A DNA stretch of 64,000 nt, taken from NCBI GenBank assembly GCA_023014335.1, contig JAECYW010000013.1, positions 62,001 through 126,000 on the forward strand. The letters are read 5' to 3'. The translations under genes and the position numbers were made by a program. Of the stretch, positions 33,901 to 45,641 are shown one piece after another. The notes beneath the pieces are model-generated. The model was given only the letters and a program-made list of their open reading frames with translations, did not search any database and had not been told where the DNA came from. The stretch comes from Galerina marginata (Eukaryota; Basidiomycota; Agaricomycetes; Agaricales; Galerinaceae). Positions within the stretch are counted from its first letter, which is position 1. Each line of letters starts with the position of its first letter.

Positions 33901-36900
33901 GAAACCATGCAGGGTCACTGTATGAGTGGGAGAATTTCCAACCATTGTGTTAGAAACCATTTCTGCCTGCTATGCAGGCCGGAAAACAAGTTCTTTTACT
34001 ACGTAAGAACTTGTAACAAGATTAATTATTAGACTACAATAAGAACTTGTAATAAGATTAATTCTTACGTCGCTTAGTTTTTATCGGATTGCCTTGAAAC
34101 AAAGTGTGTAATTATCAGAAAAATCAGGGCTAAAAGATGGTGTCACATATGTATTGTCACACCTTTATGTGACTTACCAAATGCGGAATATTGTTTGAAA
34201 TACACTATATTGGGAGATTTAAAGGCATTAAAATAAAATAAAAATACAGATGATGTTTTTTTTACCTAAGGGATGGTCTGTGCACACATATCACATGACA
34301 TATCCCTGAGAATATTTTGGTCTAACTTGGTGCCTCAATTGATTTCAAGGGATTTGCACAAAGTCCTGCTGTGAGTTTGATTATGTAAGCTTCTAGAACA
34401 TTATTTCCATGTTATTTGGTCATGTTTTGCAATGTTTGGTGTGCCTTTTATGGGTTATCCAGTCAGTTTAACACTAATTTTCGGATTTTCACCAAGTTGA
34501 ACTGACTGTTTGCCTGATTTGGACACCATGACATCATTGAAAAACATATGTAAATATTTGTACATTATTCTAGATTGGTCTGGGCAACACATCTTAGCAT
34601 ATCTAGCCTACTGAAATCTGTTTCAAGTGGAAATTCAGACAAATTTGCGCTTTTTGGGTCGTGTGAACAGATCACATGACCTAATCGTCCCTGGATACCC
34701 ATGCCACATGAAAGCCCTGATTTTTACGAATTTTTTGATACCAAGATCATAAAAATTGGCCCAGTAATGGCTGAGATACAGAAACCATGCAGGGTCACTG
34801 TATGAGTGGGAGAATTTCCAACCATTGTGTTAGAAACCATTTCTGCCTGCTATGCAGGCCGGAAAACAAGTTCTTTTACTACGTAAGAACTTGTAACAAG
34901 ATTAATTATTAGACTACAATAAGAACTTGTAATAAGATTAATTCTTACGTCGCTTAGTTTTTATCGGATTGCCTTGAAACAAAGTGTGTAATTATCAGAA
35001 AAATCAGGGCTAAAAGATGGTGTCACATATGTATTGTCACACCTTTATGTGACTTACCAAATGCGGAATATTGTTTGAAATACACTATATTGGGAGATTT
35101 AAAGGCATTAAAATAAAATAAAAATACAGATGATGTTTTTTTTACCTAAGGGATGGTCTGTGCACACATATCACATGACATATCCCTGAGAATATTTTGG
35201 TCTAACTTGGTGCCTCAATTGATTTCAAGGGATTTGCACAAAGTCCTGCTGTGAGTTTGATTATGTAAGCTTCTAGAACATTATTTCCATGTTATTTGGT
35301 CATGTTTTGCAATGTTTGGTGTGCCTTTTATGGGTTATCCAGTCAGTTTAACACTAATTTTCGGATTTTCACCAAGTTGAACTGACTGTTTGCCTGATTT
35401 GGACACCATGACATCATTGAAAAACATATGTAAATATTTGTACATTATTCTAGATTGGTCTGGGCAACACATCTTAGCATATCTAGCCTACTGAAATCTG
35501 TTTCAAGTGGAAATTCAGACAAATTTGCGCTTTTTGGGTCGTGTGAACAGATCACATGACCTAATCGTCCCTGGATACCCATGCCACATGAAAGCCCTGA
35601 TTTTTACGAATTTTTTGATACCAAGATCATAAAAATTGGCCCAGTAATGGCTGAGATACAGAAACCATGCAGGGTCACTGTATGAGTGGGAGAATTTCCA
35701 ACCATTGTGTTAGAAACCATTTCTGCCTGCTATGCAGGCCGGAAAACAAGTTCTTTTACTACGTAAGAACTTGTAACAAGATTAATTATTAGACTACAAT
35801 AAGAACTTGTAATAAGATTAATTCTTACGTCGCTTAGTTTTTATCGGATTGCCTTGAAACAAAGTGTGTAATTATCAGAAAAATCAGGGCTAAAAGATGG
35901 TGTCACATATGTATTGTCACACCTTTATGTGACTTACCAAATGCGGAATATTGTTTGAAATACACTATATTGGGAGATTTAAAGGCATTAAAATAAAATA
36001 AAAATACAGATGATGTTTTTTTTACCTAAGGGATGGTCTGTGCACACATATCACATGACATATCCCTGAGAATATTTTGGTCTAACTTGGTGCCTCAATT
36101 GATTTCAAGGGATTTGCACAAAGTCCTGCTGTGAGTTTGATTATGTAAGCTTCTAGAACATTATTTCCATGTTATTTGGTCATGTTTTGCAATGTTTGGT
36201 GTGCCTTTTATGGGTTATCCAGTCAGTTTAACACTAATTTTCGGATTTTCACCAAGTTGAACTGACTGTTTGCCTGATTTGGACACCATGACATCATTGA
36301 AAAACATATGTAAATATTTGTACATTATTCTAGATTGGTCTGGGCAACACATCTTAGCATATCTAGCCTACTGAAATCTGTTTCAAGTGGAAATTCAGAC
36401 AAATTTGCGCTTTTTGGGTCGTGTGAACAGATCACATGACCTAATCGTCCCTGGATACCCATGCCACATGAAAGCCCTGATTTTTACGAATTTTTTGATA
36501 CCAAGATCATAAAAATTGGCCCAGTAATGGCTGAGATACAGAAACCATGCAGGGTCACTGTATGAGTGGGAGAATTTCCAACCATTGTGTTAGAAACCAT
36601 TTCTGCCTGCTATGCAGGCCGGAAAACAAGTTCTTTTACTACGTAAGAACTTGTAACAAGATTAATTATTAGACTACAATAAGAACTTGTAATAAGATTA
36701 ATTCTTACGTCGCTTAGTTTTTATCGGATTGCCTTGAAACAAAGTGTGTAATTATCAGAAAAATCAGGGCTAAAAGATGGTGTCACATATGTATTGTCAC
36801 ACCTTTATGTGACTTACCAAATGCGGAATATTGTTTGAAATACACTATATTGGGAGATTTAAAGGCATTAAAATAAAATAAAAATACAGATGATGTTTTT

Positions 36901-39900
36901 TTTACCTAAGGGATGGTCTGTGCACACATATCACATGACATATCCCTGAGAATATTTTGGTCTAACTTGGTGCCTCAATTGATTTCAAGGGATTTGCACA
37001 AAGTCCTGCTGTGAGTTTGATTATGTAAGCTTCTAGAACATTATTTCCATGTTATTTGGTCATGTTTTGCAATGTTTGGTGTGCCTTTTATGGGTTATCC
37101 AGTCAGTTTAACACTAATTTTCGGATTTTCACCAAGTTGAACTGACTGTTTGCCTGATTTGGACACCATGACATCATTGAAAAACATATGTAAATATTTG
37201 TACATTATTCTAGATTGGTCTGGGCAACACATCTTAGCATATCTAGCCTACTGAAATCTGTTTCAAGTGGAAATTCAGACAAATTTGCGCTTTTTGGGTC
37301 GTGTGAACAGATCACATGACCTAATCGTCCCTGGATACCCATGCCACATGAAAGCCCTGATTTTTACGAATTTTTTGATACCAAGATCATAAAAATTGGC
37401 CCAGTAATGGCTGAGATACAGAAACCATGCAGGGTCACTGTATGAGTGGGAGAATTTCCAACCATTGTGTTAGAAACCATTTCTGCCTGCTATGCAGGCC
37501 GGAAAACAAGTTCTTTTACTACGTAAGAACTTGTAACAAGATTAATTATTAGACTACAATAAGAACTTGTAATAAGATTAATTCTTACGTCGCTTAGTTT
37601 TTATCGGATTGCCTTGAAACAAAGTGTGTAATTATCAGAAAAATCAGGGCTAAAAGATGGTGTCACATATGTATTGTCACACCTTTATGTGACTTACCAA
37701 ATGCGGAATATTGTTTGAAATACACTATATTGGGAGATTTAAAGGCATTAAAATAAAATAAAAATACAGATGATGTTTTTTTTACCTAAGGGATGGTCTG
37801 TGCACACATATCACATGACATATCCCTGAGAATATTTTGGTCTAACTTGGTGCCTCAATTGATTTCAAGGGATTTGCACAAAGTCCTGCTGTGAGTTTGA
37901 TTATGTAAGCTTCTAGAACATTATTTCCATGTTATTTGGTCATGTTTTGCAATGTTTGGTGTGCCTTTTATGGGTTATCCAGTCAGTTTAACACTAATTT
38001 TAGGATTTTCACCAAGTTGAACTGACTGTTTGCCTGATTTGGACACCATGACATCATTGAAAAACATATGTAAATATTTGTACATTATTCTAGATTGGTC
38101 TGGGCAACACATCTTAGCATATCTAGCCTACTGAAATCTGTTTCAAGTGGAAATTCAGACAAATTTGCGCTTTTTGGGTCGTGTGAACAGATCACATGAC
38201 CTAATCGTCCCTGGATACCCATGCCACATGAAAGCCCTGATTTTTACGAATTTTTTGATACCAAGATCATAAAAATTGGCCCAGTAATGGCTGAGATACA
38301 GAAACCATGCAGGGTCACTGTATGAGTGGGAGAATTTCCAACCATTGTGTTAGAAACCATTTCTGCCTGCTATGCAGGCCGGAAAACAAGTTCTTTTACT
38401 ACGTAAGAACTTGTAACAAGATTAATTATTAGACTACAATAAGAACTTGTAATAAGATTAATTCTTACGTCGCTTAGTTTTTATCGGATTGCCTTGAAAC
38501 AAAGTGTGTAATTATCAGAAAAATCAGGGCTAAAAGATGGTGTCACATATGTATTGTCACACCTTTATGTGACTTACCAAATGCGGAATATTGTTTGAAA
38601 TACACTATATTGGGAGATTTAAAGGCATTAAAATAAAATAAAAATACAGATGATGTTTTTTTTACCTAAGGGATGGTCTGTGCACACATATCACATGACA
38701 TATCCCTGAGAATATTTTGGTCTAACTTGGTGCCTCAATTGATTTCAAGGGATTTGCACAAAGTCCTGCTGTGAGTTTGATTATGTAAGCTTCTAGAACA
38801 TTATTTCCATGTTATTTGGTCATGTTTTGCAATGTTTGGTGTGCCTTTTATGGGTTATCCAGTCAGTTTAACACTAATTTTCGGATTTTCACCAAGTTGA
38901 ACTGACTGTTTGCCTGATTTGGACACCATGACATCATTGAAAAACATATGTAAATATTTGTACATTATTCTAGATTGGTCTGGGCAACACATCTTAGCAT
39001 ATCTAGCCTACTGAAATCTGTTTCAAGTGGAAATTCAGACAAATTTGCGCTTTTTGGGTCGTGTGAACAGATCACATGACCTAATCGTCCCTGGATACCC
39101 ATGCCACATGAAAGCCCTGATTTTTACGAATTTTTTGATACCAAGATCATAAAAATTGGCCCAGTAATGGCTGAGATACAGAAACCATGCAGGGTCACTG
39201 TATGAGTGGGAGAATTTCCAACCATTGTGTTAGAAACCATTTCTGCCTGCTATGCAGGCCGGAAAACAAGTTCTTTTACTACGTAAGAACTTGTAACAAG
39301 ATTAATTATTAGACTACAATAAGAACTTGTAATAAGATTAATTCTTACGTCGCTTAGTTTTTATCGGATTGCCTTGAAACAAAGTGTGTAATTATCAGAA
39401 AAATCAGGGCTAAAAGATGGTGTCACATATGTATTGTCACACCTTTATGTGACTTACCAAATGCGGAATATTGTTTGAAATACACTATATTGGGAGATTT
39501 AAAGGCATTAAAATAAAATAAAAATACAGATGATGTTTTTTTTACCTAAGGGATGGTCTGTGCACACATATCACATGACATATCCCTGAGAATATTTTGG
39601 TCTAACTTGGTGCCTCAATTGATTTCAAGGGATTTGCACAAAGTCCTGCTGTGAGTTTGATTATGTAAGCTTCTAGAACATTATTTCCATGTTATTTGGT
39701 CATGTTTTGCAATGTTTGGTGTGCCTTTTATGGGTTATCCAGTCAGTTTAACACTAATTTTCGGATTTTCACCAAGTTGAACTGACTGTTTGCCTGATTT
39801 GGACACCATGACATCATTGAAAAACATATGTAAATATTTGTACATTATTCTAGATTGGTCTGGGCAACACATCTTAGCATATCTAGCCTACTGAAATCTG

Positions 39901-41056
39901 TTTCAAGTGGAAATTCAGACAAATTTGCGCTTTTTGGGTCGTGTGAACAGATCACATGACCTAATCGTCCCTGGATACCCATGCCACATGAAAGCCCTGA
40001 TTTTTACGAATTTTTTGATACCAAGATCATAAAAATTGGCCCAGTAATGGCTGAGATACAGAAACCATGCAGGGTCACTGTATGAGTGGGAGAATTTCCA
40101 ACCATTGTGTTAGAAACCATTTCTGCCTGCTATGCAGGCCGGAAAACAAGTTCTTTTACTACGTAAGAACTTGTAACAAGATTAATTATTAGACTACAAT
40201 AAGAACTTGTAATAAGATTAATTCTTACGTCGCTTAGTTTTTATCGGATTGCCTTGAAACAAAGTGTGTAATTATCAGAAAAATCAGGGCTAAAAGATGG
40301 TGTCACATATGTATTGTCACACCTTTATGTGACTTACCAAATGCGGAATATTGTTTGAAATACACTATATTGGGAGATTTAAAGGCATTAAAATAAAATA
40401 AAAATACAGATGATGTTTTTTTTACCTAAGGGATGGTCTGTGCACACATATCACATGACATATCCCTGAGAATATTTTGGTCTAACTTGGTGCCTCAATT
40501 GATTTCAAGGGATTTGCACAAAGTCCTGCTGTGAGTTTGATTATGTAAGCTTCTAGAACATTATTTCCATGTTATTTGGTCATGTTTTGCAATGTTTGGT
40601 GTGCCTTTTATGGGTTATCCAGTCAGTTTAACACTAATTTTCGGATTTTCACCAAGTTGAACTGACTGTTTGCCTGATTTGGACACCATGACATCATTGA
40701 AAAACATATGTAAATATTTGTACATTATTCTAGATTGGTCTGGGCAACACATCTTAGCATATCTAGCCTACTGAAATCTGTTTCAAGTGGAAATTCAGAC
40801 AAATTTGCGCTTTTTGGGTCGTGTGAACAGATCACATGACCTAATCGTCCCTGGATACCCATGCCACATGAAAGCCCTGATTTTTACGAATTTTTTGATA
40901 CCAAGATCATAAAAATTGGCCCAGTAATGGCTGAGATACAGAAACCATGCAGGGTCACTGTATGAGTGGGAGAATTTCCAACCATTGTGTTAGAAACCAT
41001 TTCTGCCTGCTATGCAGGCCGGAAAACAAGTTCTTTTACTACGTAAGAACTTGTAA
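30991..41056 (+). mobile_element. Hairpin-ended composite element, copy 3 (eleven 880 bp units)
   Basis: The 5' end ACTTGGTCAGAGGCC is at 30991, the inner motif ACAAGTTCTTAC at 31024-31035, the 3' hairpin ends at 41056. B segments start at 31195, 32075, 32955, 33835, 34715, 35595, 36475, 37355, 38235, 39115, 39995 and 40875: eleven exact periods of 880 bp, A-B-(C-B)11. By eye the only difference is one base at 38002 in unit 8 (TAGG for TCGG). A donor-like AAGGTGAGTCC lies about 50 bp inside the 5' end, and an acceptor-like CTGCCTGCTATGCAG about 40 bp before each hairpin end. There is no conserved open frame. It interrupts a minus-strand gene whose halves are at 30043-30990 and 41057-42340. 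Confidence 0.95.
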
Positions 41057-42340
41057 AAGGCAGGTGCGATGACACCGGCGGAGGCTGAGGTCGTGACGAT
41101 GGTGCTGCAGGAACGGCTTGGGTTTGATGTCTCGAAGTTACAGTGGGCGGTCGGTTCTGTTCATCCGCAAACCAGGACGTTTGACGAACGCTCGCCAGTG
41201 ACGTATTAGCATTCCGCATAAGACGAGGACTATTGAGGGATTGCGTCGGAGCAGGTTGCGGGTTGCCTTCCGGGTTGGTAGATTGGCCTTGGAATAGTAG
41301 AGTATTCCTAGGCACTGTGCCGGTTGCCCATACGTCACCTTGCCTTACGTCGAGGAGATTATTCTCACATGGCAATGTTGACAACCTGAAACGGACCATG
41401 AGCATTCCCTTGAAGACCTAAGGACTCAAAAACGTACAAGAATGCAGTCGCTATGTTCATCCGTTGCCAGTTTCCAATGACGATGTATTCGACAACGTCT
41501 ATGATTTGACCTTTCTCAATAGTAAAAGGGCCCAGGTTATCGAGAGCGCGCGAGACATTTTCGAAGTCAACAAAGCGGTCGCGCCCTTTGATTTGCTCGA
41601 CAACGACATTAAAGCGTGGATCGTTGCGGTCACGATTGTCGCAGTAAATCCCCAATAGCCGTTTAATGTTCCTTTGCTGGGTTTCTATATCCGGTGAAAA
41701 AAAGACGGATCTGGAGTGGAAAGGGACGGAGTTGCCCAATTCGCCGCTATGACTAGAGAGCCCAATTAACATTAAGACCAAAGAGGCAAATGACTGCAAA
41801 TATTACTTACAGCTTGGCCAGACGTTCGGGGGATGACAGGACTGCCAAGGCTTCCCGATCACTTCTGCATGACAAGATTACCAGACGGAAAAAAATCAAG
41901 AGGCAAAGGTAGCTTACACGTGTCTCTCGCGGTACTCCGCCAACGGTGTAGCGGGTGGAAAATCGGGGGAAGAACTGTAGGTGTGGCTTTAGGATATGGT
42001 TCAATTAAAAATACTTGTTGCATGCCTCACCTTCGAGTTACCACTTGAGCAGACGGAAGACTGTGAACAGGCGTGGGTGCAGCAGATTCCATGACAGCTT
42101 GAGAAAAGTCAAACAATTTCAACTAGAGGAGGTCAGTTTCAAACGGTGCAGCCAGCAGATGAAGCATCTTACGTCTTGGCCAGGAAAAGCCGCAATCTGG
42201 TCAAAGGGGAGCTCTTCGTGGCCAGGAAGGTTAAGTTCGACTACATCCGCTGAGCGATCTATCGCAGTTGTACCAGCATCCTCGTTTGTGGAAAGGGAAA
42301 AGGCGCGGAGAGCTGAAGACAAAGATGTGGAGGATGGCAT
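41057..42340 (-). pseudogene. 5' half of the host gene split by hairpin-ended copy 3
   Basis: Minus-strand exons from the ATG at 42340 (MPSSTSLSSALRAFSLS). Exon 1 ends at 42173, exon 2 is 42122-42031, and short exons follow with phases that fit (HVSDREALAVLSSPERLAKL, then HSGELGNSVPFHSRSVFFSP). A larger exon carries ETQQRNIKRLLGIYCDN and KGQIIDVVEYIVIGNWQRM; the last reads ENNLLDVRQGDVWATGTVP and a Ser/Pro/Gln-rich linker up to SSHLPF at the element border. Introns are about 50-80 bp. Past the border the frame runs into the element hairpin and stops after about 15 codons. The conserved-looking EIxxxRNIKRLL region suggests a folded domain, but I do not recognise it. Together with the other half it would give a protein of about 600-700 residues. 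Confidence 0.65.
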
Positions 42341-43443
42341 TGGATCGCTGCTGTTTCAGTGTCAGGGCGGGCTTATTTATGGTTCATGTAACAAGAATCC
42401 GAATCACCTTTGAGCTGACAATGCGGTTGTATTGATAATCGTCATTTGGAATAAGATCCAACAAGATCTAAAATGCCTGATTTCGGACATATTGCGTTCA
42501 CGAGTCCTTCAACTGTCGGAAACTGGGCTCCAAGCGATTGGTTGTGATCGTCCTTGCTGCTCTTGAAAGGCAGTGAAAGGCACGGCGGTTCAAGAAATAT
42601 GTCCGCAAGGCCGCTCCCTTCTTCGGAATAAAGACTCATAGCACAGTAACAATAGAAATGGCAACACATCATTAGGGTCAACCAGATGATATGCTAGCCA
42701 TGGAGGAAGAGATAGGGCACTGTATCATTAGGTGTACCCAGATGATACTCATGTCCGTTGTTGAAGGTCGCGTTAATCGAACGAGTTGTAGAAAGACGGT
42801 GTGAGAAATCTGATTAGCAAAGCAAATTGTCACGTGCCCGGCGCTCAGCCATCGCCACCAAATGCATATGCGAGTCTCAGTTATGACCTACCTTGATGTG
42901 CTCTGGGTCCCCCTAAGCACGTCTCGTTTGCAGGCACGCCTTTCGCGAGTTCTTGAGTTCTGGGTAAACCTAAACTCGCTCCCTAGAACGTCTTCATGTC
43001 TTATTCGATCTGACTGGCCCCATGTCCAGTCAAAAGTCTGTGTCTTCTGAGGGCAAGTTCGTCGCCATTAACATGATTCCTCTTATACTAACTTCATTTG
43101 ATTTCATTTAGCCTTTCTACTCCCTGTCCCTTTCTATCAAAGCAACTACGAATTGTCTTGAGTTTAGACCGACACCCAAACGAAGCTATCCAAACTCAGG
43201 ATTATACAAAGTTGGTCCATTTTTCTAGAACTACAACACCTGCTGACCGATCTGATCTACGACTAGTCTACTCCTGCAAGACATGTTAATTGGAATCAAG
43301 GACTTGAGAAAACTCGGCTTACGGTCATCTGATCTGAGTGGGGCATGGTTCTCCATGCGCATGAGCTTCTATGCATCGGGACAGGTAGCTGGCGTTGGTA
43401 ATAAGGTCCGTCAGCAATATGTTGAGTTCAGAAGCTGAAGCGC
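42341..43443. other. Intergenic region
   Basis: Upstream region of the split host gene and space before the next minus-strand gene. Small frames exist on both strands but no family, repeat or RNA gene could be supported. Confidence 0.45.
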
Positions 43444-44220
43444 TCACAGTTTTATGGCTCTACGTAGAATTCTCTTTGGACCGGCTGGGCGAGAAAGTAC
43501 CCGAACCCGCTTCCCGAGCGAAAAAATAGCCAACTCTCCTCGCCATGGAACATCAGGGCAAATTCCGAGCAGGTTTAAGTTTGTATCTGCCTCTGGGTCC
43601 AGATACCCTACCGCCAAATAGTGATATTTGCCGACGATAACGGACGCAGTATGGACAGCGACATGGTTTCGGTTGTCAAATCTTGTGGACATGTCGATTT
43701 CTGGAAGGTTGTTTGGACGGTCCTTATCAACCACGACGACGCGATTGAGCAAGGTTTATGAACATGCGACTTTAGGATAGTGATGTCCAAGTGCGAAAGT
43801 GTACTAACAACAAATTTCAGCCTGTCAGTGAAGCAGAATTCAAAGTTGTGGACGTACATCCAAGGCTCTTCTGGGCTGTGATCTGTGCTGGCGAACAAGC
43901 TGAAATAACTCAATATGGACTCCGGTCATAGCTCAAGACAAATGCTTCTCACCATAATCGCGAGATGGAGGATACCGTTGAAGAGGAGGTCCGTTGAAGA
44001 GGAGGTTGACAATTATCGAGGTCAAATGCTCGAAAACTCCCAAGCCCCGTTTATAAGGCTTGTTCGTCGGTTCGGGATCTGTACAGATGGGGAAAGGCAA
44101 CACGCTGACGACTATCCTCAGATAAAAACCAGATGCCTCCCTTCTTCGTGTCTTCGCACGATCGACTTGATTGGATATATCCCAATCATAATCAGGTACT
44201 TCGTTGGTTATAAACGCGGG
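43444..44220 (-). CDS. Unrecognised minus-strand gene, three or more short exons
   Basis: The best protein-like parts, in order, are an exon within 44220-43965 reading EASGFYLRIVVSVLPFPIC and ending PPSRDYG before a GTGAGA donor; an exon around 43905-43810 reading HSPEEPWMYVHNFEFCFTDR; and an exon 43752-43444 reading NRVVVVDKDRPNNLPEID, HVAVHTASVIVGKYHYLAVG and RGELAIFSLGKRVRVLSRP. Borders look like ordinary short introns but the true start and end were not settled. The mix of beta-strand-like hydrophobic stretches suggests a folded protein. No family was recognised, and it may be a decayed fragment. Confidence 0.35.
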
Positions 44221-44501
44221 TCATTTTTCTAATTACGCTCTGGATCAAGTGAATGCCCTGGTAAATGGCGCTGTTGATGTCGCAGCCTCGTGTTTGGCTG
44301 ATCAGAATAAAATCGTCCAAAAGCGCCAGTCAAGACTGAAGTCCGCTGATTTTGTGATTTCAAGGTGACCAAGACAGAAATTACGTGCCTTGTGGTGATG
44401 TCGCCAGCCAGACTTTAGCTTGGGGGGTAGAACAATCGGTTTTGAATTCCTCGCCATCAACCTCGTCTTTTTGCCTCTCTCCGAGTTGAAAGCAATTGTT
44501 A

Positions 44502-45641
44502 TGCATCAACCTCTTACGACCTCCCGAATCGTTAATGGGCGCAGCACTCTTCGTCTGATGTCGAGCTTCTCCACCCCCGGAAATAGTATTCATACCTTGA
44601 AGCTTTCGCCAGACGGTCAACATCTGGCAATTGGTAATGATCAAGGTCGTTTGGAAGTAGGTGGTTCTTCGAATTCTTTGCCTACCAGCTGATATTCAGC
44701 CTTTGATTCTCAGATACGCTTACTTGAACACGGCAGAACCTGGAACACAATTGGTGTATATTTGACTGGCGCCGCCATCCGTGCTGTCACTTGGCACCCA
44801 GTCATGCCTCGAACCGTGTTTGTTGGTTCAGCCAATGGTTTTATCCATAGGATTACGGTCGTTATTGGAGGTGTAATTGAACCAGATGCTTTAACCCACC
44901 TGCTTTCATCTATTAACCTCAACTATGTCCTAGGTTGACGTGATCTATTCTGATAATCTTTCGGATTATATACATAACATGGCAATCAGTCCTGACGGCC
45001 GACAATTAGTTATAGGACATGGGCGGCGTGTCTCGTTGATCAACAATCCCTTTCCCAGTGCGTAGTCCAGTCGTTCTGCTCTGCATCTAACCTGACCTCT
45101 TTGATCTTGATCAGGGAGAAACGTCTTGGGCACCTTTCTTTCCGTTCCTATCCCCCAGTCCAATGACGATGGGAGGCTTATCAACTGCATGATTCCGGTT
45201 GGGATATTTTTTGTCGACGATGATATTTTTGCTGTAACTCTCTTTGGACGATGTGCAATTTGGTGAATATCCTGAACTCAGTCAATTATTCATTATATCA
45301 ACTGAGGCTCCCAGTATTTTCTCTAGGTCAGAGGCCTCATTGGTTTCTACAATTGCATTACGAGACGGTTCGCTGTAAGACTCGCAAGCCATTCTTTTCA
45401 GGGACAAGCTAACATTGCATTATTTAGCACGGGGTCATCCGCCTTATCACCCTCCGGCGAGCGATTGGCAATAATGAATATGAGAGACGGGATCGACTGG
45501 TATTCACTATCTCATAATAATTACATATCGACCACTGCCTACGCAATTACCTCAAGTCAGAATCCCCACAACCTCATCGTTGACCTTGTTTTCATTGACG
45601 AAGACACTGTTGCCGTTGGAAATGTCGACGGAACTATCTGC
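44502..45641 (+). pseudogene. 5' half of a WD40-like repeat gene, split by copy 4
   Basis: Starts at 44502 or at the inner ATG of MSSFSTPGNS (about 44558). Several short exons have good GT-AG borders (introns of about 55-70 bp). Spliced, they read SIHTLKLSPDGQHLAIGND, AIRAVTWHPVMPRTVFVGS, MAISPDGRQLVIGHGRRVS, DDDIFAVTLFGRCAIWSEA, SSALSPSGERLAIMN and VDLVFIDEDTVAVGNVDG. The rhythm of S-P-D-G turns, [AV]-x-G strands and a final W is that of WD40 or related beta-propeller blades, about five blades. The frame enters the element in phase (GTICTW then SEAIVAHGKNKFLLSR) and stops about 55 bp inside, right after a GTGAGT donor. The continuation is at 49548-50341. Confidence 0.65.

Noticed and set aside
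30991..41056. CRISPR-like or ribosomal tandem array
   Set aside because: The period is 880 bp with no spacers, no rRNA motifs are visible, and the sequence is eukaryotic.
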